Shown piece by piece: positions 1 through 10,221 of a DNA stretch of 64,000 nt (position 1 is its first letter; each line of letters begins with the position of its first letter). Source of the DNA: Cryptomeria japonica (taxonomy: Eukaryota > Streptophyta > Pinopsida > Cupressales > Cupressaceae); contig NC_081406.1 in assembly GCF_030272615.1 (NCBI RefSeq), forward strand, positions 401,156,939 through 401,220,938, in the 5' to 3' direction. The translations under genes were made by a program, and so were the position numbers. The notes beneath the pieces are model-generated. The model saw only the letters and a program-made list of their open reading frames with translations. It did no database searches and was not told where the DNA came from.

Positions 1-660
1 TGTGTGGGTCGCTACCAGAGGTCCGATCTCCTGCCTCAACAACTAGAAGGATTTTGGCTTCTAAAACAAAAAGGTGCTAGTAAGGGCATCCACTCGTGTG
101 GCCATACATGTGGCACTTTCAGCTCTATAAATATAGAAGACTCCCAACCGGTAGGGGTTACACCCTACAACTGATCAAATAAATTTGATCAAATGGGTTT
201 ATGGGGAGACATAGTGTCGGTATGAACTAATCAGCACACGTTATCCATAGTTTTCACCATGAATACAGTTGTTTATAGTGGTTCGGAAGAGGTGGGTTTT
301 CCTCGCTACCACTTGGGTCATTCTCTTCTCACTAGTAGTCCTAATGACCACACGAGAAGATAGGCCCTCTAAAGATTAAACAAAAAGAGCCTATTGCTCA
401 AGACACAAAAGACAATGATTCAATTTTAGTGCACCAATTGAAGTGTTTGGTAGTCTATGAAAACAAGGCACACAATAAAAATCCAAAAACCCTTGCCAAG
501 GACCTGCAATAAAGATTTATTAGTAGTTTGGATTGTTTCAAATGATCACCCCTTCCTGCAAGCACACAAGTTAGGTAAATTTTAGATCCAAAAGACTTTG
601 TGAAATAGGGGCCTTCAACAATGTGTTTTATTGACCAATTCAAATATCTGATTCATCATA
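1..660 (-). other. Gypsy-E leader/internal non-coding sequence
   Basis: No credible reading frame is visible. The stretch is AT-rich and holds a short palindrome around 173-192 (GATCAAAT/ATTTGATC). It lies downstream of the E primer site on the minus strand, so it is most simply untranslated leader of E. I see no protein domain on either strand. Confidence 0.4.
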
Positions 661-1560
661 AAAAATAACCACTTGTAAAATTTCAAGAGATTTTCAGAAA
701 TGTAAGAAAATCCAAAAAATTTGCTAATTTGCTCCAAAAATTAATTTTTTATGAAAAATCATAAAAAATTCATATAAAATGCAAAATTGATTCAAAAAAT
801 CTAAATTTTTTACTGGAGAGTCCTGATGGTCTTCCAAACTTGCATAAAAACATTTCTACAACAAATCCAAACAGTTTGTGAGATATGAGTAAAATAATGC
901 AAAACCCTAATTTTCAAAGATCTGATTTTTGAGGAATGATTTTGCATCAAATTTAAAATCACAAAGAACAAATCCTATGTATAATTATGAGATATTTTCA
1001 AAAATTTAAGAAAATCCAAAAAATTCGCTAATTTTCTCTCAAAATTAATTTTTTATGAAAAATCATAAAAAATTCATATAAAATGCAAAATCGATCCAAA
1101 AAATATGAAATTTTTACCTAATCTTTCTAATGCTTTTCCTAACTTGCACAAAAAATTGGATGTCAAAATTAGAATTTGTTTGTCAGATATGATCAAAATA
1201 AGGAAAACCCTTAATTTTTAAAGATCCGATTTTTAGGGAAATATTTTGCATCAAAATTAAAATCACAAAGAGTAGATCCTGTGTATAATTATGAGATATT
1301 TTCAAAAATGTAAGAAAATCTGAAAAACTCTCTCATTTTCTCTCAAAAGTAATTTTTTATGAAAAATCATAAAAAATTCACAGAAAATGAAAATGTGCTC
1401 CAAAAATTTTGAATTTTGGATTGGGAGCTCCTGATATTTTTTTCAACCTTCAAAAGAAATTTGGTGCAAAATTTCCTATCCGTTTTTTGAGATATGATCG
1501 AATCTCTTCAAGATCTTGATTTTGTGTCCAAAACCCTAGCTGCACAAGGTTATTCTCCAA
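661..1560 (-). repeat. three ~300-bp tandem repeats in the Gypsy-E leader
   Basis: The block GAGATwTTTTCAmAAATkTAAG plus about 100 following bases recurs at about 687, 988 and 1293, a period near 301-305 bp. Each unit also carries the phrase TTTGTsAGATATGA and a copy of AAAACCCTAATTTT or close to it. The copies are diverged but alignable by eye. Such repeats are common in long leaders of plant Gypsy elements. They could hold RNA packaging structure or be simple slippage products. Confidence 0.65.
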
Positions 1561-1633
1561 ATTGTTTTACAAAATAGCAATATAGGGTTAGAAAAATCTG
1601 CAAAAAACATAGATCTAAGAAAAATCCATGTCC

Positions 1634-1650
1634 CACGGGGCGTTCCAAAA
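1634..1650 (-). promoter_or_regulatory. Gypsy-E primer binding site
   Basis: On the minus strand the bases after the LTR read TTTTGGAACGCCCCGTGGGA. The TGG at the start would pair with the CCA end of a tRNA. The CCCCGTGGG core resembles primer sites of Tat/Athila Gypsy elements. It sits directly next to the LTR end, which supports both the LTR boundary and the minus orientation. Confidence 0.55.
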
Positions 1651-2420
1651 TGTTTATGGTGAAAATGGATAACAATAATAACAATATTGAAAGGCTAAAT
1701 GAATTCAACCACAAAACCCTAGCCTAACAACAACAAAGATCCACCATAACATATGAAGATTACCTAAGACAATGCAAATCAAATGAAATCACAAAGATTA
1801 TACCATCACATGTCCAATAGGGTTTGGATCTCCATTCTTCCTATCTCCATTGATCTTGCTTGATATATTTGCTCTCAGATTTTATGTGCATAAGAGCTCA
1901 ACAAAGAACGGAATGTGGTTGCTAGTAGGATCGTAGTGTAGTCAAGTGCATAAAAGATGATTAGGGTTTGATAATGAAGGAAGCATCTCCTTGTATAGAA
2001 GACACTATATGAAATGGAGGGATAAGATTGAGAGGTGTAAAAGGAGGTCGGCTATGATTAGAGGGTAGGTAAAAGAAATAATAAAATAATGAAAGGGGTA
2101 GGTAGTGTATGAATTAAGAGATGAATGACATGTGTCATGGGTAGAAAAGGTTAATGAATTAATTAAATAAATAAAGATTTATTTAATTAATAGAAGGAGT
2201 GAGATCAATTAAATAAATAAGATATTTATTTAATTTAGAAAAAGAAAAATTTAAATAAATAAATAAAGGTATTTATTTAAATGAGAAATAAGGCTAGAAG
2301 AGGATAAATGAATTAATTAAATAAATAAAGATTTATTTAATTAATAGAAGAATTAGGCTTAGATAATTAAATAAATAAAAATATTTATTTAATTAGACAT
2401 GACAATTTTAGGTGTCTACA
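1651..2420 (-). repeat. Gypsy-E 5' LTR (770 bp)
   Basis: On the plus strand the block begins TGTTTATGG and ends GTGTCTACA, so TG...CA termini are present on both strands. The primer site flanks it on the left, and Copia-1 gag resumes with no gap on the right. The right-hand third is dominated by AT-rich palindromes. Only one LTR of the pair is in the window, so identity to its partner cannot be judged. Confidence 0.65.
2150..2396. repeat. AT-rich palindromic repeats within the Gypsy-E LTR
   Basis: The motif AATTAAATAAATAAAGATTTATTTAATT and variants recur at about 2156, 2212, 2308 and 2367. Each is a near-perfect inverted repeat that could form a hairpin or cruciform. Two copies also share the tail AATTAATAGAAG. 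The function is unknown. It could be a promoter-proximal AT tract or simple-sequence expansion inside the LTR. Confidence 0.6.
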
Positions 2421-3180
2421 ATTGTAATTCTAGAGAAGCCCTTTTGTATGCACTTTATGATCAACAAATTATGGGACTAATTGACAAATCAACTACAAAG
2501 GCTATATGGGATAAAATGGAGACTCTGAATGAAGGTGACCCTACTATTAAAATTGCTAAAATTGATGGTTATTGGGTGAGGTATGAGAACCTTAAGATGG
2601 AAGAAGATGAAAGGATTACTGCTTTTATGGAAAGAGTTAATGGGATTGTTATGGGAATTCAATATTGTGGTGGATCTCTAAGCGAAGATGAAATAGTTTC
2701 TAAATTACTGAGAGATTTGCCACCAACTTATAAGATGAAGGCTACTACAATTAATGAGCTGAGAACTATGGCAAACACCTCTTTTAATAGGGATACCTTG
2801 GTTGGGAAGTTATCTGCTTTTGAACTTGAGGAATTTGGACGAGCAAGAGTGATTGGAAATATTTATATTTGAAGGAACTAGAGAATATGAAGAAAGAAGA
2901 TGAAGAGTTTGAGAAACTTGAAGCCTTATTTTCTAAAAGAGTACCTAAAGGACCAATAGGAAGTAAGTATGAAGGAAAATCACCTTTTAAATGTTTTGCA
3001 TGTAATAAGATAGGTCATTTTGCATCTAGATGTCCTAAAAGGAATTCAAGATTTGAAGAAAGAGCTAGAAGATCTTTTAGGCCTAATCATGATTATTAGA
3101 ACAAGAATAAGTACATGAGGAACAAAGACAAATCATGCTACTTTGCTGATGAGGAAGGTTTGACTGATTCTGATGATTAA
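2421..3180 (+). pseudogene. gag: Copia-1 gag (C-terminal two-thirds, broken)
   Basis: The reading enters at the codons for CNSREALL, matching CKAREALL of the Copia-C Gag. It keeps the Gag core (MEEDERITAFMERVNG, LLRDLPPTYKMK) to about 2845. A frameshift near 2850 removes the linker, and reading resumes at 2869. A complete CCHC zinc knuckle, CFACNKIGHFASRC, lies at 2992-3033 and would bind nucleic acid during packaging. The reading ends in stop codons after the basic tail. About 80 N-terminal residues are missing compared with Copia-C. Confidence 0.8.
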
Positions 3181-4620
3181 CCAACACAAGATTCTACTAG
3201 TGGTTCCGACAATGGAAAGGAATGGGTATTTTTGGCTATCAAGGAAGATAATCCAGTACTTGAAGAGAAAGAGCCCTTGCTGCTAAAATTGAAGACAAGG
3301 ATGAATGGGTAATTTATAGTGGATGTTCACATCATATGATTAGAGATAAAAGAAATTTCTTATCTTTGCAAGAATTTGATGGTGGTCTAGTTAGATTTGG
3401 AGATGACAAAGAATGCACAATTAAGGGAAGAGGAACAATATCATTGGATGGTAAGCATAAAACTGATAATGTTTATTATGTTGAAGGTTTAAGGCATAAT
3501 CTTTTGAGTGTAGGATAGTTGGTGGATAAGGGATTTCAATTATAGTTCAAGGATGGAAAATACAAGATTATCAACAGATCTGGATTGGAGATTGCAACCG
3601 GTACACAAACTAAAGGTACCATACTTCATTTGAACTCTGGTGTGAAGAAATGTTTGATTGCACAAATTGATAAGAGTTGGCTATGGCATAAGAGGTTGTG
3701 TCATGTGAATTCTTATTGCATTGTGAAAATTAATTCTACTAAGCTAGTTAGAGATATACCTAAGATTGTATAGCCCTATAATCTGATGTGTAAGGAATGT
3801 CAAATGGGAAAGAAAATAAAAACTTCTTTTAAGAGTATACAAGACAAATATAATGATGTTATTGATCTTATTCATACTAATTTGTGTGGTCCTGCTAGAA
3901 TCGAAAGCTTTTAGGGTGATAGATATTTCATGCTAATCATTGATGACTATTCAAGAATGATGTGAGTTACTTTTCTAAGGGATAAGTCTGAAGCATTTGA
4001 AAAGTTTAAAATATTTAAAGATAAAGTTGAGACAGAGACAAGATTGAAGATTAAATGCTTAAGGTTAGATTAGGGTGGAGAATTCACATCTAGTGAATTT
4101 AACAACTATTATGAGAGGAATGGGATAAGGAGACAGTTGTCTGCACCCCAGACACCTCAACAAAATGGAGTTGTGGAAAGGAAGAGTAGAACTATCTTGG
4201 ATGCAACTAGAACTATGATGATGGGAGCTAATCAGCCTCATGTCTAGTGGAGAGAAGCTACAAGCATGGTGGTATACACATTCAACAGAGTTCATATCAA
4301 AGGAGATACTGTTAAGACACCTTATGAGTTATGGTTTGGTCATACACCGACAGTTAAGTATTTTAGAATCTTTGGTAGTAAATGCTATATCAAAAGAGAT
4401 GATTCCATTATAAATTTTGATCCTAGATGTGATGAAGGAATATTTCTTGGTTATTCTAATGAAATCAAAGCATATAGTTGTTATAAAAAAATATTGCAGA
4501 GAATTGTAGAGAGCACAAATGTCAAGGTGGATGAGCATAACAGAAGTCAAATCAGAACTTATGAGAGAGAACCAGTAGTGAAAATGATCATAACTGAATT
4601 GGTAGCACCTACACTAGAAT
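3181..4620 (+). pseudogene. pol: Copia-1 protease and integrase (broken)
   Basis: The protease motif is present at about 3306-3340, but the catalytic aspartate is a tyrosine: YSGCSHHM at 3315 where the family has DSGCSHHM. The integrase zinc region (WLWHKRLCHVN, then CKECQ) follows at about 3680-3800. The catalytic core keeps phrases around TNLCGPA, GGEF and VVERK. The first integrase aspartate reads as asparagine (HTNLCGP). Stops interrupt it at many points, for example after LLSVG, RDIPKIV and in SF*GDRYF. The GKFD-type C-terminal region ends at 4620. Confidence 0.8.
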
Positions 4621-6513
4621 AGAATGTTGAACGAGTTTCTCCGACAGTATCAGAAAATTCAATAGTAACTAAAGATCAAGGAAGAGGAACATAAAATTAG
4701 AAGACTCCTAGGTATGTAAGGTTAAATCATTAAGAAGATCAGATCATTGGAGACAAAAGAAAAGAAGCGATGACAAGAAGAAGGTTGGTAGCTGATGAGG
4801 TATGTTTAATTTCTCAAGTTGAACTAACATCAGTAATTGAAGCTTGTAAAGATGAATGTGGGATGAAAGCTATGGAAGAAGAATAAGATCAAATAGAAAA
4901 GAACAACAAATGGAATTTAGTTCCTCGGCCTAAAAATAAGAATGTTATTGAAACTAAATGGGTTTTTAGGAATAAATTGAATGAATATGGACAAGTTGTG
5001 AGGAATAAAGCTAGATTGGTTTGTAAAGGATATTCTCAGAAGGAAGGAATTGATTATGATGAAACTTTGTACCAATGGCTAGGATTGAAGCTGTGAGATT
5101 ATTTCTTGCCTATGTTGCACATAAGAACTACAAAGTTTATTAGATGGATTTTAAGTGTGTATTTTTGAATGGAGATCTTGAAGATGAAGTTTATATTGAG
5201 CAACCTAATGGATTTTCACTTTCACATGACAAAAACATGGTTTGCAAGTTAAAGAAAGTTTTATGTGGATTGAAACAAGCCCCTAGAGCCTGGTATGCAA
5301 GACTAGATAAATATCTTTTGAAGCTTGATTTCACTAAAGGTAATGCTGATAGTAACTTATATTATAAGATCACTAATGATGACATATTGATTATTGAAGT
5401 CTTTGTTGATGGTATCATTTTTGGAGGTTAAGAGAAGTTGTGTATGAAATTATCTAACAATATGAAGAATGAATTTGAGATGTCTATGATTGGGGAGATG
5501 AAATTTTTCTTAGGTTTGCAAATTACTTAGACTAATAAATATATTTTCATCTGTCAAACTAAGTATGCTAGAGAGATATTGAAGAAATTTGGGTTGGAAA
5601 ATTCTAAACCGGTTGGTACTTCGATGGTTACAAGTGAGAAATTGACAAAGAAACATACATCTGCACTGGTAAATCCTACAAGGTACAAGTCTATGATTGG
5701 AGGTTTGTTATATCTGACTCAAACTAGATCAGATATAATGAATGTTGTTTGTAATGTATTAAGATATCAGAGTGATCTTAGAGAAAATCACGAGAGTGCA
5801 GTGAGAAGGATTTTTCAGGTATTTATAGGGAACAACTAAATATGGTTTGTGGTATCCTAAAAAATGACGACTTTACATTATATGCATATACAGATGCAGA
5901 TTGGGCTGAAAATATTGTTGACCAGAAGAGCACATCTAGTGGAGCTTTCTTTCTTGGAAAGAAACTTGTTTCATGGATCAACAAAAAATAATCATGTACC
6001 TCTTTATCTACTACTAAAGCTGAGTATGTTGTTGCTGCTACTAACTGTACACAAGTTCTATGGATGAAGCAAATGTTGAAGGATATAAAGGTGGATTCTA
6101 ATGAATCGGTGGTTATTCACTATGATAACTCTGTTGCTATTGATATATCAAAGAATCTGGTATTTCATTCTAAGACAAATCACATATCTATCAAGTATAA
6201 CTTTTTGAAGGAGAAGGTGGAAGCAAATGAAGTCAGACTAGTTTATGTGAACACTAAAGAGCAGAGTGTAGACATCTTCACTAAACCTTTGCATGAAGAA
6301 TCATTTGAGTACTTTAGAGACAGATTGGGGGTTTCTACCCCTCCAGTAGAGACCCGAGTGATGCCGATTGGCATCAGTCTGGTATGCATTATCAGAGCTA
6401 TTACTCATCCTGGATTGATGTGGTGGTTCTACTACTCAGGGGGAGTAGTTAGTTGTAAGGATCAGAGGATTTATGACTTTTCTTTGATATTTATGTCAGA
6501 TATTTGTCATTGA
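4621..6513 (+). pseudogene. pol: Copia-1 reverse transcriptase and RNase H (broken)
   Basis: The RT motifs FLNGDLEDEVYIEQP and GLKQAPRAWYARLDKY are clear at about 5150-5310. The catalytic FVDD box reads FVDG near 5401-5412, so one metal-binding aspartate is lost. RNase H motifs (YDNSVAIDIS, SKTNHISIKY, EQSVDIFTKPL) run to about 6345. The family stop after PPVET is absent here, so the frame runs 53 codons further to 6513 with no recognisable domain. Several stops (e.g. VY*MDFK, GG*EKL) show it is dead. Confidence 0.85.
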
Positions 6514-6712
6514 TGTCAAAAAGGGAGAGTTCTTCTTGTGAAAAACATAAAGGATAGATATATTCACTAGGGGAGTTTGGTTCAAAGCTTCATTGCTATA
6601 TCATTTTGTGGGAGATTATTGGTCATCTTCCATAGGGGAGACTTGTTTTCCATTTCTTTGCACTTGGATGATTTTCACATCTAGTATTGCCATCAATGCC
6701 AAAGGGGGAGAT
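6437..6712 (+). promoter_or_regulatory. Copia-1 purine tracts before the 3' LTR
   Basis: Purine-rich motifs occur in series: CAGGGGGAG at 6437, AAAAAGGGAGAG at 6518, TAGGGGAG at 6568, ATAGGGGAG at 6632 and AAAGGGGGAG at 6701, the last two bases from the LTR start. The final one is the likely plus-strand primer. A series of such tracts is a known trait of Sireviruses, and the same layout recurs in Copia-C. Confidence 0.7.
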
Positions 6713-7972
6713 TGTTGGCAATTTGGAGGAATTGATTATGTTTTGCATTGATGTTTTTTCATTGATGGAAACACCAGCTGTTTTGGTTGTTTACCGATTT
6801 CCGGTTGGTTCCGGTAGAGTGGTTGGATTATGATATTGATCCGATATGCTTTGGTTTGTGGAATTGATTTGGATCTATCATTCATGCTATTCAGATGTGT
6901 ATCACGATCATTTGGTTCGGGATTTGATGACTTAGATACTATCATTTGTTATAGTAAGCCTTTTGGTCACCAGTAAGGGTTTTACCGATAGAGCTTTGTT
7001 GAAGATATTTTGATGCACATGATAAGTGGTGTTGGTGTAGCTTCTAGATGGCTTTCAAGATGTTCTTGGTTATCTTCTTCATGTTCCTATTGATCGGTGG
7101 TGTTGGATTTGGTTTATGGTGACCTATTTTGGGTCTGGGGCTATCTAGGTTATGGACTGACTTATGCAACATGTTGATGGGTGATCCCAATGCGTTACCA
7201 GATAGATTTATTTATTGGATTATGTTGTTTCGGTCTTAGGACAACCTGGTTGATCATTGAATTGCAGGTTTATGTTATGAATTTATTGTATTATCTTTTA
7301 GGCGGCTGACTTAATTGTTTAGGTCCCGGGTTGGTATAAATATGATGTAAGATCTCTTTGTAGATTATGGGATTATGGTTATGGATGGTTATGCAATTAC
7401 CTGTGTGCGAATAATGCTGTAATCATAGGTAGGAGTTTTGGTCGATCATAGGTGATCGAATTGGGTTGGTAAGAGAAGTTTAAGACCTCTGGTACTGAGC
7501 TTAACCAGAATTGTACTCAAGCATAGGAGATGCTATCTTTTCAATTCATTATTCTTTCTGGATTGTAGTCTGGATTTATTTTGTAGTCAGTGAGGCTCCT
7601 TTTGTGATGAGAAGTACGCTCTATGTTGTTGGCCTTCGTGCATGTGCAGTCCCCTCATTTTGTAATCACATACTTACTACAAAAGTATTATCTAAACTGT
7701 GGTTAGGCTTCCCACCATGGTTTTTCCCTTTATTGGGTTTTCCACGTACAAATCTTGGTGTAATGTGTCCTGGATAGATAGTAACTATTATGTGATTTAT
7801 GTTTATGCTTAATTGCTATATCAGTTATTCCTGTATTTGGTTTATGCATTCTGGTATTGAGTTTATGTGTTCCACTAATAAGGATTTGAAAGCTTAAAGT
7901 TCTATAATCTATTGACAAATGATTCACCTCCCCCCCTTTCAATTGTCCTCTGGTTATTTGAGTTGTCTAACA
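6713..7972 (+). repeat. Copia-1 3' LTR (1260 bp)
   Basis: It starts TGTTGGCAATTTGG directly after the purine tract and ends TTGTCTAACA. Near the 3' end it has the module GGTTTTTCCC..GGGTTTTCCACGT (7718-7748) and a C-rich run (7930-7936), both shared with the other Copia LTRs here. It is closest to the Copia-B LTRs, which contain the complement of the same TTTGAGTTGTCTAACA end. No 5' partner is in the window. Confidence 0.85.
7335..7340 (+). promoter_or_regulatory. putative TATA box in the Copia-1 LTR
   Basis: TATAAA lies at about the middle of the LTR in the context TTGGTATAAATATGATG. Equivalent TATAAAT motifs sit at the same relative place in the C, H and I LTRs. That supports a U3/R promoter role. 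Confidence 0.45.
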
Positions 7973-8964
7973 TTGGCCTTGCCAATTTTTGTGCGGGAAA
8001 AGTTTTCCTATGTTGACCTAAGACGAGAAATTATCTAAACACCCCTAATTGGAAAGTATATAAGGAGCACGTCCCCTCCAATTTGCATAAGTGGAAATAA
8101 GCGAACTTAATCATAAGAAAAAATAAGCAATAAGTGAAATCAAGTGCAAACATTCAAGCATTCATTCAAGCATTGAGCATTTTTTAGTCTCCTTTCAAGG
8201 TTAGGTATTGCATTCAAGACAAAGATTCAACCATTGAAGAGGAGATTTTTATCAACATTCAAGGCATCCTATTTCACATATCCATTCAAGAAAATTCATC
8301 TACAAAGGTATCAACCTTTCAATTACATCCCCTCCTTGCAGTGGATTTACTTCAGACATTTCCTTTCATTTACTTGCAATAGTTTTCAACTACTTGGTTA
8401 ATTCAAAAATAGGGTTTGACCCAAAGACACACCCCCAATCCCAACAACATTTCCCTCTCTTTTTTGTGTGTAGGTTGAAGGTGCATGGATGTAATTGCAG
8501 GTTTAGGCTTCATTTTTAGAGATGGAAAAACCCTTTTTGGTGCACGAATTTTTCAGACGACCGTGCATAACTTACACACGGTGCCTGCAAATTTTTCTCA
8601 GATTTATAGGGAATCTTTGTCTTGACATTATACTACTAATTCCAAGTGTACAACTTCATCTTGCATCTCTATCTCAAGATATAATCGTTTCTTTGTCACT
8701 TTTCCAGTTAGTCTCAATTTGCTTAATTCAACTAGTCTATTACAAAAGAGGGTTGATTTACTTTCCTAATACCTTCCAAATTTATTGCAATTCACTTGGT
8801 ATTCAATCTCTTACCATTGGGGATTGGATCTAGTTAATTCAACCCCTCTTTTGAATGTAATGTGTGAAAAATTGAAGGGGATCCTTTGTGAAACTTTCAT
8901 CCCTCTTTTGAGGGGAGTAAATCTTTCCACTTGATCTCCCCTCATCATTTTTCACCATATTACA
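7973..8964 (+). repeat. Gypsy-D left (5') LTR, truncated
   Basis: It aligns from its first bases with 30979-31955 of the right LTR, sharing phrases such as TCTAAACACCCCTAATTGG and CAATCTCTTACCATTGGG. It ends CATATTACA at 8964, just before the primer site. The first ~216 bp of the LTR are absent because Copia-1 ends at 7972. An open frame at 8522-8833 lies wholly in the LTR and is not taken as a gene. Confidence 0.85.
8057..8065 (+). promoter_or_regulatory. putative TATA box of Gypsy-D
   Basis: TATATAAGG follows AATTGGAAAG in the left LTR. The right LTR keeps the same element at 31063-31070 in an equally conserved context. It is the best candidate for the D promoter. Confidence 0.5.
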
Positions 8965-8967
8965 TTT

Positions 8968-8981
8968 TGGTGAACCCGACG
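8968..8981 (+). promoter_or_regulatory. Gypsy-D primer binding site
   Basis: TGGTGAACCCGACG starts three bases after the LTR end. The leading TGG fits a tRNA CCA end. I do not assign the tRNA species. Its place confirms that the left copy is the 5' LTR and that D reads on the plus strand. Confidence 0.6.
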
Positions 8982-8989
8982 TATTACAT

Positions 8990-10221
8990 GATTCACATTG
9001 AAAATTATTGCATACTTTTCATTTACAAGTTTTAATTGTCTTGCAATTTACACAATCTTAGTGGTTAATTCATTCAAAGCCCTAGTTGCTAAGATTGAAA
9101 TTAAACTTGTATTTTGCAAAAAATGCTATCTATTGTCTTAGATCTGAAAATTATATTGCTTGTCAAATTCAATTCTTTCATTGTCTTGTTCAATTTGCAT
9201 ATCAAATTTATAACATTAAGTGGTTAATTGTAAAAACCCTAATTTTCAAACATCAACTTGAACTTGTGCAAAAATTGGATTTACATGTAATTTTCACTTT
9301 TGTGACTATTTTCAAACTTGATATTCTTGCCTAAAATTCAAATTTTCAATTTCCCTCCTTTTCCCAAAATTAAAAATTTCAATATTCATTGGTTAGGTCC
9401 TAAAACCCTAATTTTTAAATTTCATTGGATTTTGTGCAAATTTCAATTCATTTTAGACAATTTCAGCTTTTTAAATATTATTTAAGGTGGCCCTATGCAG
9501 TAGGTTTGACCTTTTTCAAATTTACAATTCAATTTCTTATCTTTTTCAAAACCCTAATAGGGTCCTATCTTGACATTCAAACCTTAAATTAACCTATCTA
9601 GAGATCGTAAAATCACTCAATTTTTTAGGGTTAGCTCTCAAATTATAGTAGCTTTTATCCCTTAAAATTTTTGAAAAAGTTGGGAGGACCGTGCATAGCT
9701 TACACACGGTCCTTGGCTTTTTTCTTGAAATTTTGGGAGACTATTATGACTGTATTTAATTGCTTAAATCTAGAGAATTGGCTAGTTTTGTTGAATTTTG
9801 ATCCCTCTAAAATTGAAAACACTTCCCAAATTCAACATTGCAACTTTCAAGGAAACATTTAAAATTAAGTGGTTAATTATAATCTTCCCTAATTTTAAGA
9901 TCTTAATTGTGTCAATTTTAAATTTGAAATTAAGTGGTATCCCATTGACCTTAATTTTAAATTTCAATCTCTTTTTATCAATTATAAATCTTTCTTGGAG
10001 GTTGTGTCATTTCTTCTTTCCACAAAGTTCAAATTGTATAATCATCATTTTTTTGAATTTTGCATTATTCATTTTTTCAAACTTTGTTCCCAAAATTCAA
10101 AATTCAAATTTCAAATTTTTCCCTCTACTGCATGAATTAGACAACTATTAGTCCTACCTATACTATCCCCGTTAGACAAAGTGTTATAATTAAGGCTTCC
10201 CAAGGTTTAATTTCCATAAAG
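8990..10221 (+). repeat. Gypsy-D leader with degenerate repeats
   Basis: There is no coding here. Phrases of the type AGTGGTTAATT...CCCTAATTTT recur at about 9059, 9219, 9388 and 9869 with variable spacing, giving a ragged array. A similar phrase (CTTGGTTAATTC) also lies in the LTR near 8392. The region spans from the primer site to the gag start and is the expected place for packaging signals. Confidence 0.5.
9686..9712 (+). other. possible RNA stem-loop in the D leader, also found in its LTR
   Basis: GGACCGTG and CACGGTCC form an 8-bp inverted repeat around an 11-base loop containing CATAGCTTACA. The left LTR carries nearly the same block at 8560-8582 (ACCGTG/CACGGT with CATAACTTACA), and the right LTR has a decayed form near 31551-31577. 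Recurrence in both LTR and leader suggests a structured RNA signal, but this is inferred from sequence alone. Confidence 0.45.

Larger units (their letters stand above)
1..2420 (-). mobile_element. Gypsy-E: 5' end of a minus-strand LTR retrotransposon
   Basis: Read on the minus strand, an LTR begins TGTAGACACC at 2420 and ends ...AAACA at 1651. It is followed at once by a TTTTGGAACGCCCCGTGGG-type primer site and a long non-coding leader running off the left edge. Primer sites of this TGG..CCCCGTGGG form are typical of plant Gypsy elements of the Tat/Athila group. The right end of the LTR abuts an in-frame gag codon of Copia-1 at 2421, so E inserted into that gag. Its coding part and other LTR lie outside the window, so lineage and target duplication cannot be confirmed; the right-hand flank is ATTGT at 2421-2425. 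Confidence 0.7.
2421..7972 (+). mobile_element. Copia-1: 5'-truncated Sirevirus-like retrotransposon
   Basis: Domains run in Copia order: Gag with zinc knuckle, protease, integrase, reverse transcriptase, RNase H, then several purine tracts and a TG...CA LTR. The 5' LTR, primer site and Gag N-terminus are missing because Gypsy-E interrupts gag at 2420/2421; they may survive left of the window. The right end abuts Gypsy-D LTR sequence that starts 216 bp into that LTR, so Copia-1 inserted into D. More than a dozen in-frame stops and frameshifts make it inactive. Confidence 0.85.

Noticed and set aside
661-1560. A CRISPR-like repeat array
   Set aside because: Units are ~300 bp, diverged and without short spacers; this is a eukaryotic retrotransposon leader.
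7500-7777. Small open frame ending in the Copia-1 LTR
   Set aside because: It lies entirely in the LTR, and the corresponding place in the C LTR (17750-18000) does not keep the frame.
8522-8833. Open frame with a similar partner at 31515-31825
   Set aside because: The similarity is due to the two LTR copies of Gypsy-D; the frames shift between copies and there is no domain.
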